Origin: Olsenella sp. SW781
Lineage (GTDB): Bacteria > Actinomycetota > Coriobacteriia > Coriobacteriales > Atopobiaceae
Assembly (NCBI RefSeq): GCF_012027725.1
Contig: NZ_SJOU01000005.1
Location: forward strand, 118,497 to 182,496
Direction: 5' to 3'
DNA: 64,000 nucleotides
The notes beneath the pieces are model-generated. The model was not told where the DNA came from. It did not search any database and was given only the letters and a program-made list of their open reading frames with translations. Position numbers and translations under genes: made by a program. Positions 7,269-15,009 of the stretch are shown here, piece after piece (positions within the stretch are counted from its first letter, which is position 1; the number at the start of each line of letters is the position of its first letter).

Positions 7269-9088
7269 TGCTCGATCCTCCCCCCGCGGAACGCGCCAAA
7301 GCCGAAGTGGTCGCAGCGCAGGCAGCGGGATGCCTCCTGGCGCGCCTCCTCGTCGGTGAGGCCGTTCTCGACGATGTCGAAGTCGTTGATGCGCTCGGCG
7401 GCCTCGCGCTCCCGCATCTCGCAGCGGGCGCAGGAGATCTTGCCCTTGAACTGCACGGGGGGCAGCTCCACGTCAAGCTCGATCTGGTGGTTGTAGCCGA
7501 GGTAGTTGTCGATGTTGCCGGCAGCGACCTTGCCCGCGTTGATGGCGCGGATGACGGTGGCCGGGCCGCTCTGGCAGTCGCCGCCGGAGAAGAGGCCGTC
7601 CTGGCCGGGCACGGCGCCGTCGGAGTCGGTGACGATGCGGCCCCACTTGCAGGGCACGCCCTGCTCCTCGAAGGTCGCGGAGTCGATGTCCTGGCCAATG
7701 GCCACGATCACGCGGTCGCACGGGACCACGATGTCGCCGCCCTCTGCCGCGCGCGGCGCGGGGCGCCCGCGCTTGAGGCCGCCGATGATCTGCGGCTCGA
7801 CCTTAAGGCCGACGACGTGGTTGTTCTCGTCGACGACGACCTCCTTGGGGGCGTTGAGGTCCATGACCTCGCAGCCCTCGGCCTCGGCGCCGGCGATCTC
7901 CTCGTCCTGGGCCGTCATGTCGGCCACGCGGCGGCGGTACGCGATGATGACCTTCTCGGCACCCAGGCGCACGGAGGTGCGGGCAACGTCCATGGCCACG
8001 TTGCCGCCGCCGACGACGGTGACCGTAAGGCCCTTGAAGTCGGGCGGGTTGTTGTCCCCCATGTCGCGAAGGAGCTTGACCGCGGACATGACGCCCTCGG
8101 CGTCCTCGCCCGGAAGGCCGAGCTTCTTGTCCGCGTGGGCGCCGATGGCCAGGTAGACGGCGTCGAACTCCTCGCGCAGGCGGTTCATCTCCTCGCCGTC
8201 CACGCTGTGGTTAAGCTCGACGTCGATGCCGCAGTCGAGGATCCACTGGATCTCGGAGTCAAGCTGCTCGCGCGGCAGGCGGTAGTTGGGGATGCCGTAG
8301 CGCAGCATGCCGCCGAGGTGCGCGCGCTGCTCGAAGATCTTGACCTTGTGGCCCATGAGGGTCAGGTAGTAGGCGCAGGAGATGCCCGCCGGGCCGCCAC
8401 CGATGACCGCGACGGTCTTCTTGGTGGGGGCCTTGATGATGGGGCGGTAGTCCCCGGCGTGGTCCACGGCGTAGCGCTTGAGGCCGCGAATGTTCATCGG
8501 GTCGTCCACCATGCCGCGGCGGCAGTGCATCTCGCAGGGGTGCTCGCAGACGAGGCCGCAGACCAGCGGCAGCGGGTTGTCCTTGCGGATGAGGCGCACG
8601 GCCTCGGTGTAGCGGCCGGCCTCGACGAGCGCGATGTAGCCGGGGATGTCCACGCCGGCCGGGCAACCGGAGACGCACGGCACCGTCTGGTGCTGCGAGA
8701 AGCCGCAGGCGTGCTTCTGCACGTGGTGCTCGAAGTCGTCGCGGAAGCCGCGGATGGCCATGAGGGCCACCTCGCCGGCCTCGTAGCCGATCGCGCAGTC
8801 GCTCGAGAGATACACCGTGCGGGCGGTGGACTCGATGAGGTCGAGCGTCTCCATCGTGGCGCGGTTGTTCAGGACGTCGTTGAACAGGTGACGCAGCATG
8901 CGCAGGCCGTTCCTGCACGGCGTGCACTTGCCGCAGCTCTGCGTCGCGCACATGGCCACGTACGAGGCCGTGAACTCGACGGGGCACGGAGCGAGCGAGC
9001 TCACCGAGAGGCGCTTCTCGAGCATCTCGTGCATGCTCGACATGATTGCCTGGGTCTCGCTCTGCTCCATGACGTGCATTCTTGCCAT
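7262..9088 (-). CDS. NuoF-type Fe-S domain fused to GltD-like NAD(P)H oxidoreductase
   Basis: A 608-residue electron-transfer partner of HydA. The N-terminus (about 1-110) carries only the [4Fe-4S] domain of NuoF (SCGKCTPCRNG); the FMN/NADH-binding part of NuoF is absent. Next is a GltD-type module: PCVSGCPAGVDIP cysteines, a VAVIGGGPAGISCAYYL FAD site and a VTVVGGGNVAMDVAR NAD(P)H site. The C-terminus adds two Cys pairs (CARCEMRE and CLRCDHFGFGAFRGG). It probably delivers electrons from NAD(P)H to HydA or the reverse. AGGAGAGG precedes the ATG. Whether the complex bifurcates electrons cannot be read from the sequence. Confidence 0.85.
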   Translation of the reverse strand: MARMHVMEQSETQAIMSSMHEMLEKRLSVSSLAPCPVEFTASYVAMCATQSCGKCTPCRNGLRMLRHLFNDVLNNRATMETLDLIESTARTVYLSSDCAIGYEAGEVALMAIRGFRDDFEHHVQKHACGFSQHQTVPCVSGCPAGVDIPGYIALVEAGRYTEAVRLIRKDNPLPLVCGLVCEHPCEMHCRRGMVDDPMNIRGLKRYAVDHAGDYRPIIKAPTKKTVAVIGGGPAGISCAYYLTLMGHKVKIFEQRAHLGGMLRYGIPNYRLPREQLDSEIQWILDCGIDVELNHSVDGEEMNRLREEFDAVYLAIGAHADKKLGLPGEDAEGVMSAVKLLRDMGDNNPPDFKGLTVTVVGGGNVAMDVARTSVRLGAEKVIIAYRRRVADMTAQDEEIAGAEAEGCEVMDLNAPKEVVVDENNHVVGLKVEPQIIGGLKRGRPAPRAAEGGDIVVPCDRVIVAIGQDIDSATFEEQGVPCKWGRIVTDSDGAVPGQDGLFSGGDCQSGPATVIRAINAGKVAAGNIDNYLGYNHQIELDVELPPVQFKGKISCARCEMREREAAERINDFDIVENGLTDEEARQEASRCLRCDHFGFGAFRGGRIEQW

Positions 9089-9178
9089 AGGCCCTCTCCT
9101 TGCACATCGGGGAGTCGTACGCGCCGGGTCCCCTCGACCTCGGCACAGTATGAGAAATGTTAGTCAACGTCCCGAATC

Positions 9179-9193
9179 ATTACGCAACGTAAT
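9179..9193. promoter_or_regulatory. Palindromic operator candidate upstream of the hydrogenase operon
   Basis: ATTACG-caa-CGTAAT is a 15-bp palindrome about 90 bp upstream of the first hydrogenase gene and about 136 bp upstream of the divergent lipoprotein. A second small repeat, GTCCG/CGGAC, lies at 9203-9222. It does not match the Rex consensus I know, so the regulator is unknown. Confidence 0.35.
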
Positions 9194-9328
9194 CGGTGAG
9201 GTGTCCGTTTGGTTACGCGGACGGCACCCTGCCGAGCCATTTCCCCCACCCGCCGTACGCAGGCTCATAGCTGAAAGAAAGCTGATACACTCCCGCCAAG
9301 GAAGGCAACGAAGGGAGATGGGAGCGTC

Positions 9329-9910
9329 ATGAAGAACCGGGTCCTAAAGGTGCTGGTCTGCTCGATTGCCGCCGTGCTCGCCCTGGGCGCGGGCCTTGCG
9401 CTGGGGGCGTGCTCCGGCCCCAGCCCTGAGGAGCTCATCCGCGAGGACCTCGCGGCAAACCTCGACCGCGTCAAGGAGCTCGATGACGCCACGGTCGAGG
9501 AGCTCGTCGGCAGCATGGGCACGATCGGCCTCGAGGACTATGGCATCGAGGCATCGGACGTGGTCACGTCCCTGCTCGACGGCTTCGACTACACGATCGA
9601 TGACATCGCGGTCGACGACGAGGGCACGAGTGCCGTCGCCTCGGTAACCGTGACCTGCAAGTCCGCGGCCGACTTCAACGAGCAGATCGAGCAGGCCGCG
9701 GCCGACCTCATGACCGAGCTGATGGACGACCCGTCCGGCCTGGAGCTGCTCGGTGACACGGAGGCCCTCAACGCCCGCATCGGCGAGGTCATCATGGAGA
9801 CGCTCGACGGGGTCGAGCTCCAGCAGACCCCAATCGAGATTGGCTACTCCAAGACCGACGAAGGCTGGGCGGCAAGCGACGCCACCGAGCTCGCCCAGAT
9901 CTTCTCGTAG
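9329..9910 (+). CDS. Lipoprotein of unknown function
   Basis: A 193-residue protein with a lipoprotein signal peptide: basic MKNR start, hydrophobic core and lipobox ALGAC with Cys28 as the lipidation site. The mature part is strongly acidic, with a predicted mixed alpha/beta fold resembling DUF4878/DUF5105-like cystatin-type lipoproteins of anaerobes; the family match is tentative. It acts on the outer face of the membrane. It is divergent from the hydrogenase operon and followed by a palindromic repeat. Confidence 0.65.
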   Translation: MKNRVLKVLVCSIAAVLALGAGLALGACSGPSPEELIREDLAANLDRVKELDDATVEELVGSMGTIGLEDYGIEASDVVTSLLDGFDYTIDDIAVDDEGTSAVASVTVTCKSAADFNEQIEQAAADLMTELMDDPSGLELLGDTEALNARIGEVIMETLDGVELQQTPIEIGYSKTDEGWAASDATELAQIFS

Positions 9911-9930
9911 TCGCTCGCGTATGCCACCGG

Positions 9931-10019
9931 CGTCTGCCGCTTGCGCCACTGGCGTCAGGTTTATTTGGCACGCGGGCCGCGTGCCAAATAAACCTGACGC
10001 CAGTGGCGCGACGCAGACG
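9931..10019. repeat. Palindromic repeat, GGCGTCAGG family (T3)
   Basis: Perfect 33-bp arms (9943-9975 and 9977-10009) around one base, with an additional outer CGTCTG/CAGACG pair. The core GGCGTCAGGTTTATT and end GGCACGC are shared with 28593-28715, 46305-46377 and 49344-49416. It fills the gap between two convergent genes and probably acts as a bidirectional terminator. Confidence 0.85.
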
Positions 10020-10035
10020 GAACGAAACGACGTAT

Positions 10036-10881
10036 CTAGTTCGCGCGGAAGAAGGCGAGCGCGATGGCGTTGGGGCCGACGTGCGTGCCGATGGTGGCGC
10101 CAACGGAGGCGATGGGCAGATCCTCCTCGGCGACCTTGCCCTCCCAGATGGCGCGGTTGTCATCGAGGTACTTCCTCAGCAGCTTCTGGGAGAGGCCCGT
10201 ATAGCCCAGCAGGACCGGCATCGTGAAGTCGATGCCGTACTTCTCGACCTGCTGGTGCAGCTGGTTGCGGCCGTTCTTGGAGCCGCGCGCCTTGCCGAGC
10301 ATCACGACCTCGCCGTCCTCGACCCCCACCACGGGCTTGATGGAGAGCAGCTCGCCGATGGTGCCCACGCTCTTGGGGATGCGCCCGCCGCGCTTGAGGT
10401 ACTCGAGCGTGTCCAGGAGCGCGAGCAGACAGACGCGGTCGGCGGCGGCGGTCAGCTCGTCGGCGATCTGCGCGGCCGATCGGCCCTCGTCGAGGAGCCT
10501 GAGCGCATAGAGCACGAGCAGGCTCTGCCCGATGGTGACGTTCTTGCCGTCGACCACGCGGACCTCGGGATAGTCCGCCGCAGCCGTGACGGCGCTCTGA
10601 TAGGTGCCGGAGAGCTTCGAGGAGAGCGTGATCACCACGGCCTCGTCGCCGGCGGCGCGAACGTCCTTGAAGATCTGCTGGTAGGCGAAGGGCGTTGCCT
10701 GGCTCGTCTTGGGCAGCTCGTCGCTCTCGATGAGCAGCTCGTAGAAGCGGTCGTTGGTGAGGTCGACGCCGTCCGCGTAGGTGGTGGTCCCAAAGGTGAT
10801 ACCCAGGGGCACCACGGTGACGCGAGGGTCGACCTCGCCGGGAAGGTCGATGCCGGAGTCGGTGATGATGCGGACGGCCAT
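10036..10881 (-). CDS. DegV family fatty-acid-binding protein
   Basis: A 281-residue DegV protein: IITDSGIDLP near the start and the conserved TSQATPFAYQQIF and SSKLSGTYQSA motifs that line the fatty-acid pocket. The closing part, GPNAIALAFF, is typical. DegV/FakB proteins bind a fatty acid and present it to the kinase FakA for phosphorylation; FakA is not in the window. The start is supported by AAAGGAA. It lies 51 bp downstream of a MarR-type regulator in the same direction, so the two may be cotranscribed. Confidence 0.9.
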   Translation of the reverse strand: MAVRIITDSGIDLPGEVDPRVTVVPLGITFGTTTYADGVDLTNDRFYELLIESDELPKTSQATPFAYQQIFKDVRAAGDEAVVITLSSKLSGTYQSAVTAAADYPEVRVVDGKNVTIGQSLLVLYALRLLDEGRSAAQIADELTAAADRVCLLALLDTLEYLKRGGRIPKSVGTIGELLSIKPVVGVEDGEVVMLGKARGSKNGRNQLHQQVEKYGIDFTMPVLLGYTGLSQKLLRKYLDDNRAIWEGKVAEEDLPIASVGATIGTHVGPNAIALAFFRAN

Positions 10882-10932
10882 GGTCGTTCCTTTCTCTGCC
10901 CCTGGCGAGCCGTGCCCGATCTGCCCTCGCGG

Positions 10933-11382
10933 CTAGTCGCGCGCGAAGGTCCTCAGGCGCTCGAGGATGTGGTTGAGGGAATCGTACATCTGGAGGCGCT
11001 CGCGGAAGGCTAGCTCCCCGCCAGCCTCGTCAAGCACTCGGTGAATGATGTCGTCGAGCGGACGCGCGGCCTCGCGGCCCTTCTCGGTGAGCGTGATGGG
11101 GGCGCGATACCGAGACGCCTCCTCGTCGGAGCCCCCCACCTCGACGAAGCCGTCCTCGGCGAGGTGCGCCACGGTGCGAGACATCGCCGCGCGGCTCACG
11201 TCCACCATGCGGGCGAGCTCGGCGGCGGTGAGGCCCTCGGGATGCTTGACCAGGTAGTAGAGGCACATCACGTCCGAGCCGCGGAAGCCGAGCCGTCTGG
11301 CCTCAGCCGTCTTGATGCGCTGGATCTCCTTGTTGAGGGCGCTGATGATTCCCACGAAGTCCTCGAAGCGCTGCTCGGTCAC
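10933..11382 (-). CDS. MarR family transcriptional regulator
   Basis: A 149-residue winged-helix regulator. The DNA-binding core is GLTAAELARMVDVSRAAMSRTVAHLAEDGFV, and ITLTEKGREAA marks the wing and the return to the dimerisation helices. The start is GTG with GGGGGAGAG upstream. It probably represses its own promoter through the ATGTT/AACAT repeat at 11425-11442. The DegV gene directly downstream is a likely co-regulated gene, hinting at fatty-acid-related control (FabT-like), but the ligand is unknown. Confidence 0.85.
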   Translation of the reverse strand: MTEQRFEDFVGIISALNKEIQRIKTAEARRLGFRGSDVMCLYYLVKHPEGLTAAELARMVDVSRAAMSRTVAHLAEDGFVEVGGSDEEASRYRAPITLTEKGREAARPLDDIIHRVLDEAGGELAFRERLQMYDSLNHILERLRTFARD

Positions 11383-11424
11383 GCCAACTCTCCCCCGTCA
11401 GGACCTCCCGGCCCATGCCGACGA

Positions 11425-11442
11425 TGTTAACCAATCAACATT
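11425..11442. promoter_or_regulatory. Candidate MarR operator
   Basis: ATGTT (11425-11429) and AACAT (11438-11442) form an inverted repeat with 8-base spacing, 43 bp upstream of the marR start, in an AT-rich patch. Size and placement fit a MarR-dimer operator. Confidence 0.45.
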
Positions 11443-11504
11443 ATGGGCGAGAAGGACGGGGCATCAACCGAGGTCACGCGATATCCACACGGCATCATGC
11501 CTTC

Positions 11505-11825
11505 CTACGTGTTCGTGGAATCCGCGCGCGTAGGGTCAACAAAGCTGACCGAGAGGACTTTTCCAAGGCCATGGGCAATCTTTCTCAGTGACTTGAGAGT
11601 GGGCGCAACCGCCCCCGTCTCTATCCTGCTCAAAACACGCTGGTCCATTCCAGACGCACGCGCGAGCTCCACTTGACTCATACGTTTGCGGGAGCGGGCG
11701 CGGACGATGGCAAGCCGAATCTGGAAGTCCTCCTCACCGGCCTCCCATTCCTTACGAAAGTCAGCATCCTCGAGCTGATGGGCCAACTCCCTCTCAAAAT
11801 CGTCCATCTCTCCCATCATCCGCAC
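11505..11825 (-). CDS. XRE-family antitoxin (HigA-like)
   Basis: A 106-residue protein. A helical N-terminal part with EKEWEAG-like acidic sequence precedes a lambda-repressor-type HTH (MSQVELARASGMDQRVLSRIETGAVAPTL split across helices 2-4). It is encoded downstream of, and overlaps by 10 bases, a HigB/Gp49-type toxin. It should bind and neutralise the toxin and repress the operon through the palindrome at 12178-12191. AAAGG precedes the ATG at 11825. Confidence 0.8.
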   Translation of the reverse strand: MRMMGEMDDFERELAHQLEDADFRKEWEAGEEDFQIRLAIVRARSRKRMSQVELARASGMDQRVLSRIETGAVAPTLKSLRKIAHGLGKVLSVSFVDPTRADSTNT

Positions 11826-12160
11826 CTTTCTAAATAATCTGCCCTCAGCTTCTGGGCCCTCTCGATTTCGCGCGAGGGGGTCTTGCGCGTACGCTTGAGA
11901 AAGCCAGTTGTGATTACGATTCGCTTCCCTGCAAAGAAGAAAAAGACGCTCCTCCCCTGCAGGCCTCCCGCCTGCGTCCTCAGCTCAAACAATCCGTTGC
12001 CCAGCGACTTTGTATCCGGCTCCCTCAGGCGGGTCCCCTCCAGCCTGAGCAGCTGGACCGACCTGAGGGTCTTAGCCCTCATAGACGCAGGCAATTCTCT
12101 CAGGTACTTCTCGAAGGGACACTCACCAGACTCAGACCGAAAGAACTCAATCTCCCACAT
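11816..12160 (-). CDS. RelE/HigB-type toxin (phage Gp49-like family)
   Basis: A 114-residue toxin with features of the Gp49/HigB branch of the RelE fold: GECPFEKYLREL near the N-terminus, KSLGNGLFELR in the middle and VITTGFLKRTRKTPSREIERAQK at the C-terminus. These proteins are ribosome-dependent mRNA interferases. The toxin gene comes first, as in HigBA loci, reversing the usual antitoxin-first order. Base composition is lower in GC than its neighbours, which hints at transfer. Confidence 0.82.
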   Translation of the reverse strand: MWEIEFFRSESGECPFEKYLRELPASMRAKTLRSVQLLRLEGTRLREPDTKSLGNGLFELRTQAGGLQGRSVFFFFAGKRIVITTGFLKRTRKTPSREIERAQKLRADYLERCG

Positions 12161-12177
12161 CGAGCACCTCCACTTTA

Positions 12178-12191
12178 CTACTTACAAGTAG
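12178..12191. promoter_or_regulatory. Operator of the HigBA-type operon
   Basis: CTACTT-ac-AAGTAG is a 14-bp palindrome 18 bp upstream of the toxin start codon. It is well placed for autorepression by the XRE antitoxin. Confidence 0.5.
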
Positions 12192-12245
12192 ATAAAACAA
12201 CGAGGGCGGCAGGGCGCGCACTGCATCAATATCTTGAGTTGGGAT

Positions 12246-12262
12246 TGTTCGATTATCGAACA
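12246..12262. promoter_or_regulatory. 17-bp palindrome upstream of the tryptophan leader
   Basis: TGTTCGAT-t-ATCGAACA is a perfect palindrome in the divergent intergenic region. A LexA-like CGAACATTTGTTTG overlaps its right half (12257-12270). It may serve the toxin operon, the tryptophan operon or both. Confidence 0.35.
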
Positions 12263-12309
12263 TTTGTTTGTATTAGTCAAGAGGGATTGTTTCGTCCGAG
12301 AAAACACCC

Positions 12310-12338
12310 TTGCGCGCAGGACGTCAGGCGCGTATTGT
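12310..12338 (+). promoter_or_regulatory. Candidate promoter of the tryptophan transport operon
   Basis: TTGCGC and TATTGT with 17-base spacing would start transcription about 45 bases before the leader peptide ATG. The match to the sigma-70 consensus is moderate. Confidence 0.35.
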
Positions 12339-12390
12339 GACGCCAAGCACAGGGACGCCTTCGGGCCGAGCAGAGAGAGGGGCGCCAAAC

Positions 12391-12459
12391 ATGAGTCGCA
12401 TCGCACGCACGTCCATGAACTGGTGGTGGCGCAGCCTCTCCGCGGTCGGTCGATCGTGA
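12391..12459 (+). CDS. Tryptophan leader peptide (22 residues, three consecutive Trp)
   Basis: A short open frame, MSRIARTSMNWWWRSLSAVGRS, is preceded by a GAGAGGGG Shine-Dalgarno stretch. Three adjacent TGG codons (12421-12429) sit exactly where an attenuator sensor needs them, just before the first pairing segment of a competing-hairpin structure. Ribosome stalling here at low charged tRNA-Trp would favour read-through. It is followed by a rho-independent terminator and a TrpP-like transporter gene. Confidence 0.85.
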   Translation: MSRIARTSMNWWWRSLSAVGRS

Positions 12460-12517
12460 GTCTTCTGCGCCGAAAATAGCGCTTGAAGGGCTCCCGGGAG
12501 ACCGGGGGCCCTTTTTT
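12428..12517 (+). promoter_or_regulatory. Transcription attenuator responding to tryptophan
   Basis: Three mutually exclusive stems are visible. Segment 1 (12428-12434, GGCGCAG) pairs with segment 2 (12465-12471, CTGCGCC). Segment 2 (12462-12470) can instead pair with segment 3 (12479-12488), a stem with one bulge. The base of segment 3 overlaps the left arm of the terminator (12486-12497 with 12502-12513). When the ribosome stalls on the Trp codons, segment 1 is covered, 2:3 forms and the terminator base is disrupted. This is the classical trp-type design, here on a transporter. Confidence 0.8.
12486..12517 (+). terminator. Rho-independent terminator of the attenuator
   Basis: A 12-bp stem with one G-T pair and a GAGA loop, followed by six T (12512-12517), lies 80 bp before the first structural gene. 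Confidence 0.85.
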
Positions 12518-12597
12518 CGTGGCCACGAGGGGGCCCACGCCGCCCGGGCGCCGGAAGCGCCCAACCCGAGAAGAACCCCCTCCAGAAAGGAACCGCC

Positions 12598-13182
12598 ATG
12601 TCCCAGAACGCCTCCGGTCAGAACGCCCAGCCCGTCGCCCGCACCGTCGCCGCCGCCGACCACGGCAAGCTCGACATCCAGGCCCTCGTCCTTCTCGCCG
12701 TCCTTCTCGCCGCCGGCTTCATCCTCAACTTCACCGTCGGCAAGGCGATCTCCGGCATCTCGGGCGGCCTCATCAGCCCCGAGTTCATCATCTCCGCCTT
12801 CTGCCTCACCATCCTCGTTGTCCGTCCCAACGTGGGCCAGGCCCTCGTGATCGGCCTCATCTCGGCCGCCGTCATCCAGATCACCACCACCTCGCCCTTC
12901 ATCGACTTCGCCGCCGAGGGCATCGCCGCCATGCTCATGGCCCTCATCGTCCGCGTCGGCATGGGGAGCGGCGCCAAGAAGGCCATCCCGCTCATCGGCT
13001 CCTTCGTCACCACGGCCGTCTCCGGCGTGATCTTCATGCTCATCAAGATCGCCATGGTGGGCGCCGCCGGCGAGCTCGCCGCCGCCATGCTGCCCGTGGT
13101 CCTGCTCACCGCCGTCTTCAACGCCGTTCTGGTGCAGGCCCTCTACCTTCCCATCAGGAAGGCCCTCAAGCTCGCCGACTAG
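12598..13182 (+). CDS. TrpP-like tryptophan transporter S component
   Basis: A 194-residue integral membrane protein with about five to six hydrophobic segments. From about residue 50 it aligns by eye with Bacillus TrpP: a P-E/D-aliphatic start, VRPNVGQALVIGLISAAVIQITTTSP, and a closing LPVVLLTAVFNAVLVQALYLPI-like segment (split here into shorter recognisable parts). TrpP is an ECF-type substrate-binding subunit for tryptophan. The Trp leader upstream and the Ecf genes downstream independently support the assignment. A weak RBS, AAAGGAACC, precedes the ATG. Confidence 0.82.
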   Translation: MSQNASGQNAQPVARTVAAADHGKLDIQALVLLAVLLAAGFILNFTVGKAISGISGGLISPEFIISAFCLTILVVRPNVGQALVIGLISAAVIQITTTSPFIDFAAEGIAAMLMALIVRVGMGSGAKKAIPLIGSFVTTAVSGVIFMLIKIAMVGAAGELAAAMLPVVLLTAVFNAVLVQALYLPIRKALKLAD

Positions 13183-13239
13183 TGTGACAATGTCATGGCA
13201 AACGACCCCGTCACCTTTGTCAGTAACTGAAAGGCTCTC

Positions 13240-15009
13240 ATGACCGAGGATTCGCCCACGATAATCCGGCTCGACGACGTCTCATTCACGTACGCGGACG
13301 CCGTCGAGCCGGCGCTCGACCACGTCTCCCTTGAGATTCCCGAGGGAGGCTTCGTCGGCGTCATCGGCCCCTCGGGCGCCGGCAAGTCCACGCTCGCCGC
13401 CCTGCTCTCGGGGGCCATCCCCCACCACTACCGGGGGACCCTCTTCGGCTCCACGCTCGTGGACGGCCGCGACACCTGCGAGGTCACGCTCACTGACATC
13501 TCCCGCGTGGTGGGCAGCGTGGCCCAGGACATCGATTCCCAGATGGTCGCCTCCGCCGTGGAGGACGAGATGCTCTTCGGCCTTGAGAACTTCGGCGTGC
13601 CGCACGACGAGATCGAGGCGCGCATCGAGGGCGCGCTCGAGGCGTGCGGCGTGCTCGACCTGCGCGGCCGCGAGATCGCCACGCTCTCCGGCGGCCAGAA
13701 GCAGAAGGTCGCCATCGCCGCCATCCTGGCCCTTCGCCCGCGCGTCCTCGTGCTCGACGAGCCCACGGCGGCGCTCGACCCCGCCTCCTCCACGGCCGTC
13801 TTCGAGACGCTCCGCGACCTCAACGCGGAGGGCGTGACCGTCATCGTGGTCGAGCAGAAGGTGGCGCTGCTCACCGCCTACTGCGACCGCGTGATGGTCC
13901 TGAGCGAGGGTCGCGTCGCCTTTGACGGGGCGCCGCGCGAGGTCTTCTCGCACGCCGACGAGCTGCGCGCCCTCGGCGTGGACAGCCCGCGCGTGGCGCG
14001 CGTCTCCAACAGCCTGGCACAGCATGGCGTCATGCCGCCCATGCCCCCTTGCCTGAGCGTCGAGGAGGCGGAGGCGCTCGTGGCCGACCTCGTGCGCGGC
14101 CGCACCGGGCGCGGCGCCGACATCGCCCCCTTCCGCGCGGGCTCGCGCCACATCCCCGCCGCAGCGACGCGCGCGCCCGGGGCCGAGCCCGTCGTGAGCT
14201 TCCGCGACGTCTGCTTTGCCTACCCGGGGAGCGGCGCCTGCGTGACCGACCTCAGCTTCGACGTCTATCCTGGCGAGCTGGTGGGCGTCATCGGCCAGAA
14301 CGGCGCCGGCAAGACCACGCTCACCAAGCTCCTGAACGGCCTTTTGCGCCCCTCGTCCGGCTCCATCCGCGTGGCAGGGCTCGACATGCGCGACACGCCC
14401 ACGAGCACCGTGGCCGCGCACGTCTCGACGCTCTTCCAGAACCCGGACCGCCAGATCTGCAAGGACACCGTCCTCGAGGAGGTCGCCTTTGGCCTCGAGC
14501 TCACGGGCACGCCGGCCGACGAGGCCCGCGAGCGCGCCCGCGCGGTGGCCGAGCGCTTTGGCCTGCCGCTCGACGAGGCGCCCTTCTCGCTCTCCCGCGG
14601 GCAGCGCCAGATGGTCGCGCTTGCCTCCGTCGTGGTGATGGAGCCCGAGGTCATCCTCCTCGACGAGCCCACGAGCGGCCTCGACTACCGCGAGTGCATG
14701 ACCGTCATGGAGACGGTGCGCGAGATGGCCGACCGCGGCTGCGCCGTCGTCATGGTCTGCCACGACATGGAGGTCGTCTCCGACTTCGCGGAACGGCTCG
14801 TGGTCATGGCGGACGGGCGCATCCTCGGACAGGGCGAGACCCCGGAGGTCTTCGCGGACGTCGAGCTCATGGACCGCGCCCGCGTGGAGCCGCCGCAGAT
14901 CATCGCCCTCTCGACCGCGCTCGCGCGCGACGTCTCGCGCGAGTTCGCGGGCGTGAGCCAGGTCTCGGGCATCGTCGACCTCGTGAAGGAGCTGGTCAGC
15001 CATGATTAA
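13240..15009 (+). CDS. Fused energy-coupling factor ATPases (EcfA-EcfA')
   Basis: One 589-residue protein holds two complete ABC ATPase domains. The first (about 1-250) has Walker A GPSGAGKST, signature LSGGQKQKV and Walker B VLVLDEPTAALD. The second (about 310-589) has GQNGAGKTT, the variant signature LSRGQRQMV and VILLDEPTSGLD. In most ECF transporters these are separate proteins (EcfA1 and EcfA2). It powers uptake through EcfT, whose gene overlaps by 8 bases. The S component upstream makes this a dedicated (group I-type) tryptophan system. Confidence 0.93.
   Translation: MTEDSPTIIRLDDVSFTYADAVEPALDHVSLEIPEGGFVGVIGPSGAGKSTLAALLSGAIPHHYRGTLFGSTLVDGRDTCEVTLTDISRVVGSVAQDIDSQMVASAVEDEMLFGLENFGVPHDEIEARIEGALEACGVLDLRGREIATLSGGQKQKVAIAAILALRPRVLVLDEPTAALDPASSTAVFETLRDLNAEGVTVIVVEQKVALLTAYCDRVMVLSEGRVAFDGAPREVFSHADELRALGVDSPRVARVSNSLAQHGVMPPMPPCLSVEEAEALVADLVRGRTGRGADIAPFRAGSRHIPAAATRAPGAEPVVSFRDVCFAYPGSGACVTDLSFDVYPGELVGVIGQNGAGKTTLTKLLNGLLRPSSGSIRVAGLDMRDTPTSTVAAHVSTLFQNPDRQICKDTVLEEVAFGLELTGTPADEARERARAVAERFGLPLDEAPFSLSRGQRQMVALASVVVMEPEVILLDEPTSGLDYRECMTVMETVREMADRGCAVVMVCHDMEVVSDFAERLVVMADGRILGQGETPEVFADVELMDRARVEPPQIIALSTALARDVSREFAGVSQVSGIVDLVKELVSHD

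Noticed and set aside
9179..9222. Rex (NADH-sensing) site before the hydrogenase
   Set aside because: The palindrome ATTACG-caa-CGTAAT does not match the TTGTGAA-type Rex consensus; it is kept only as an unassigned operator.
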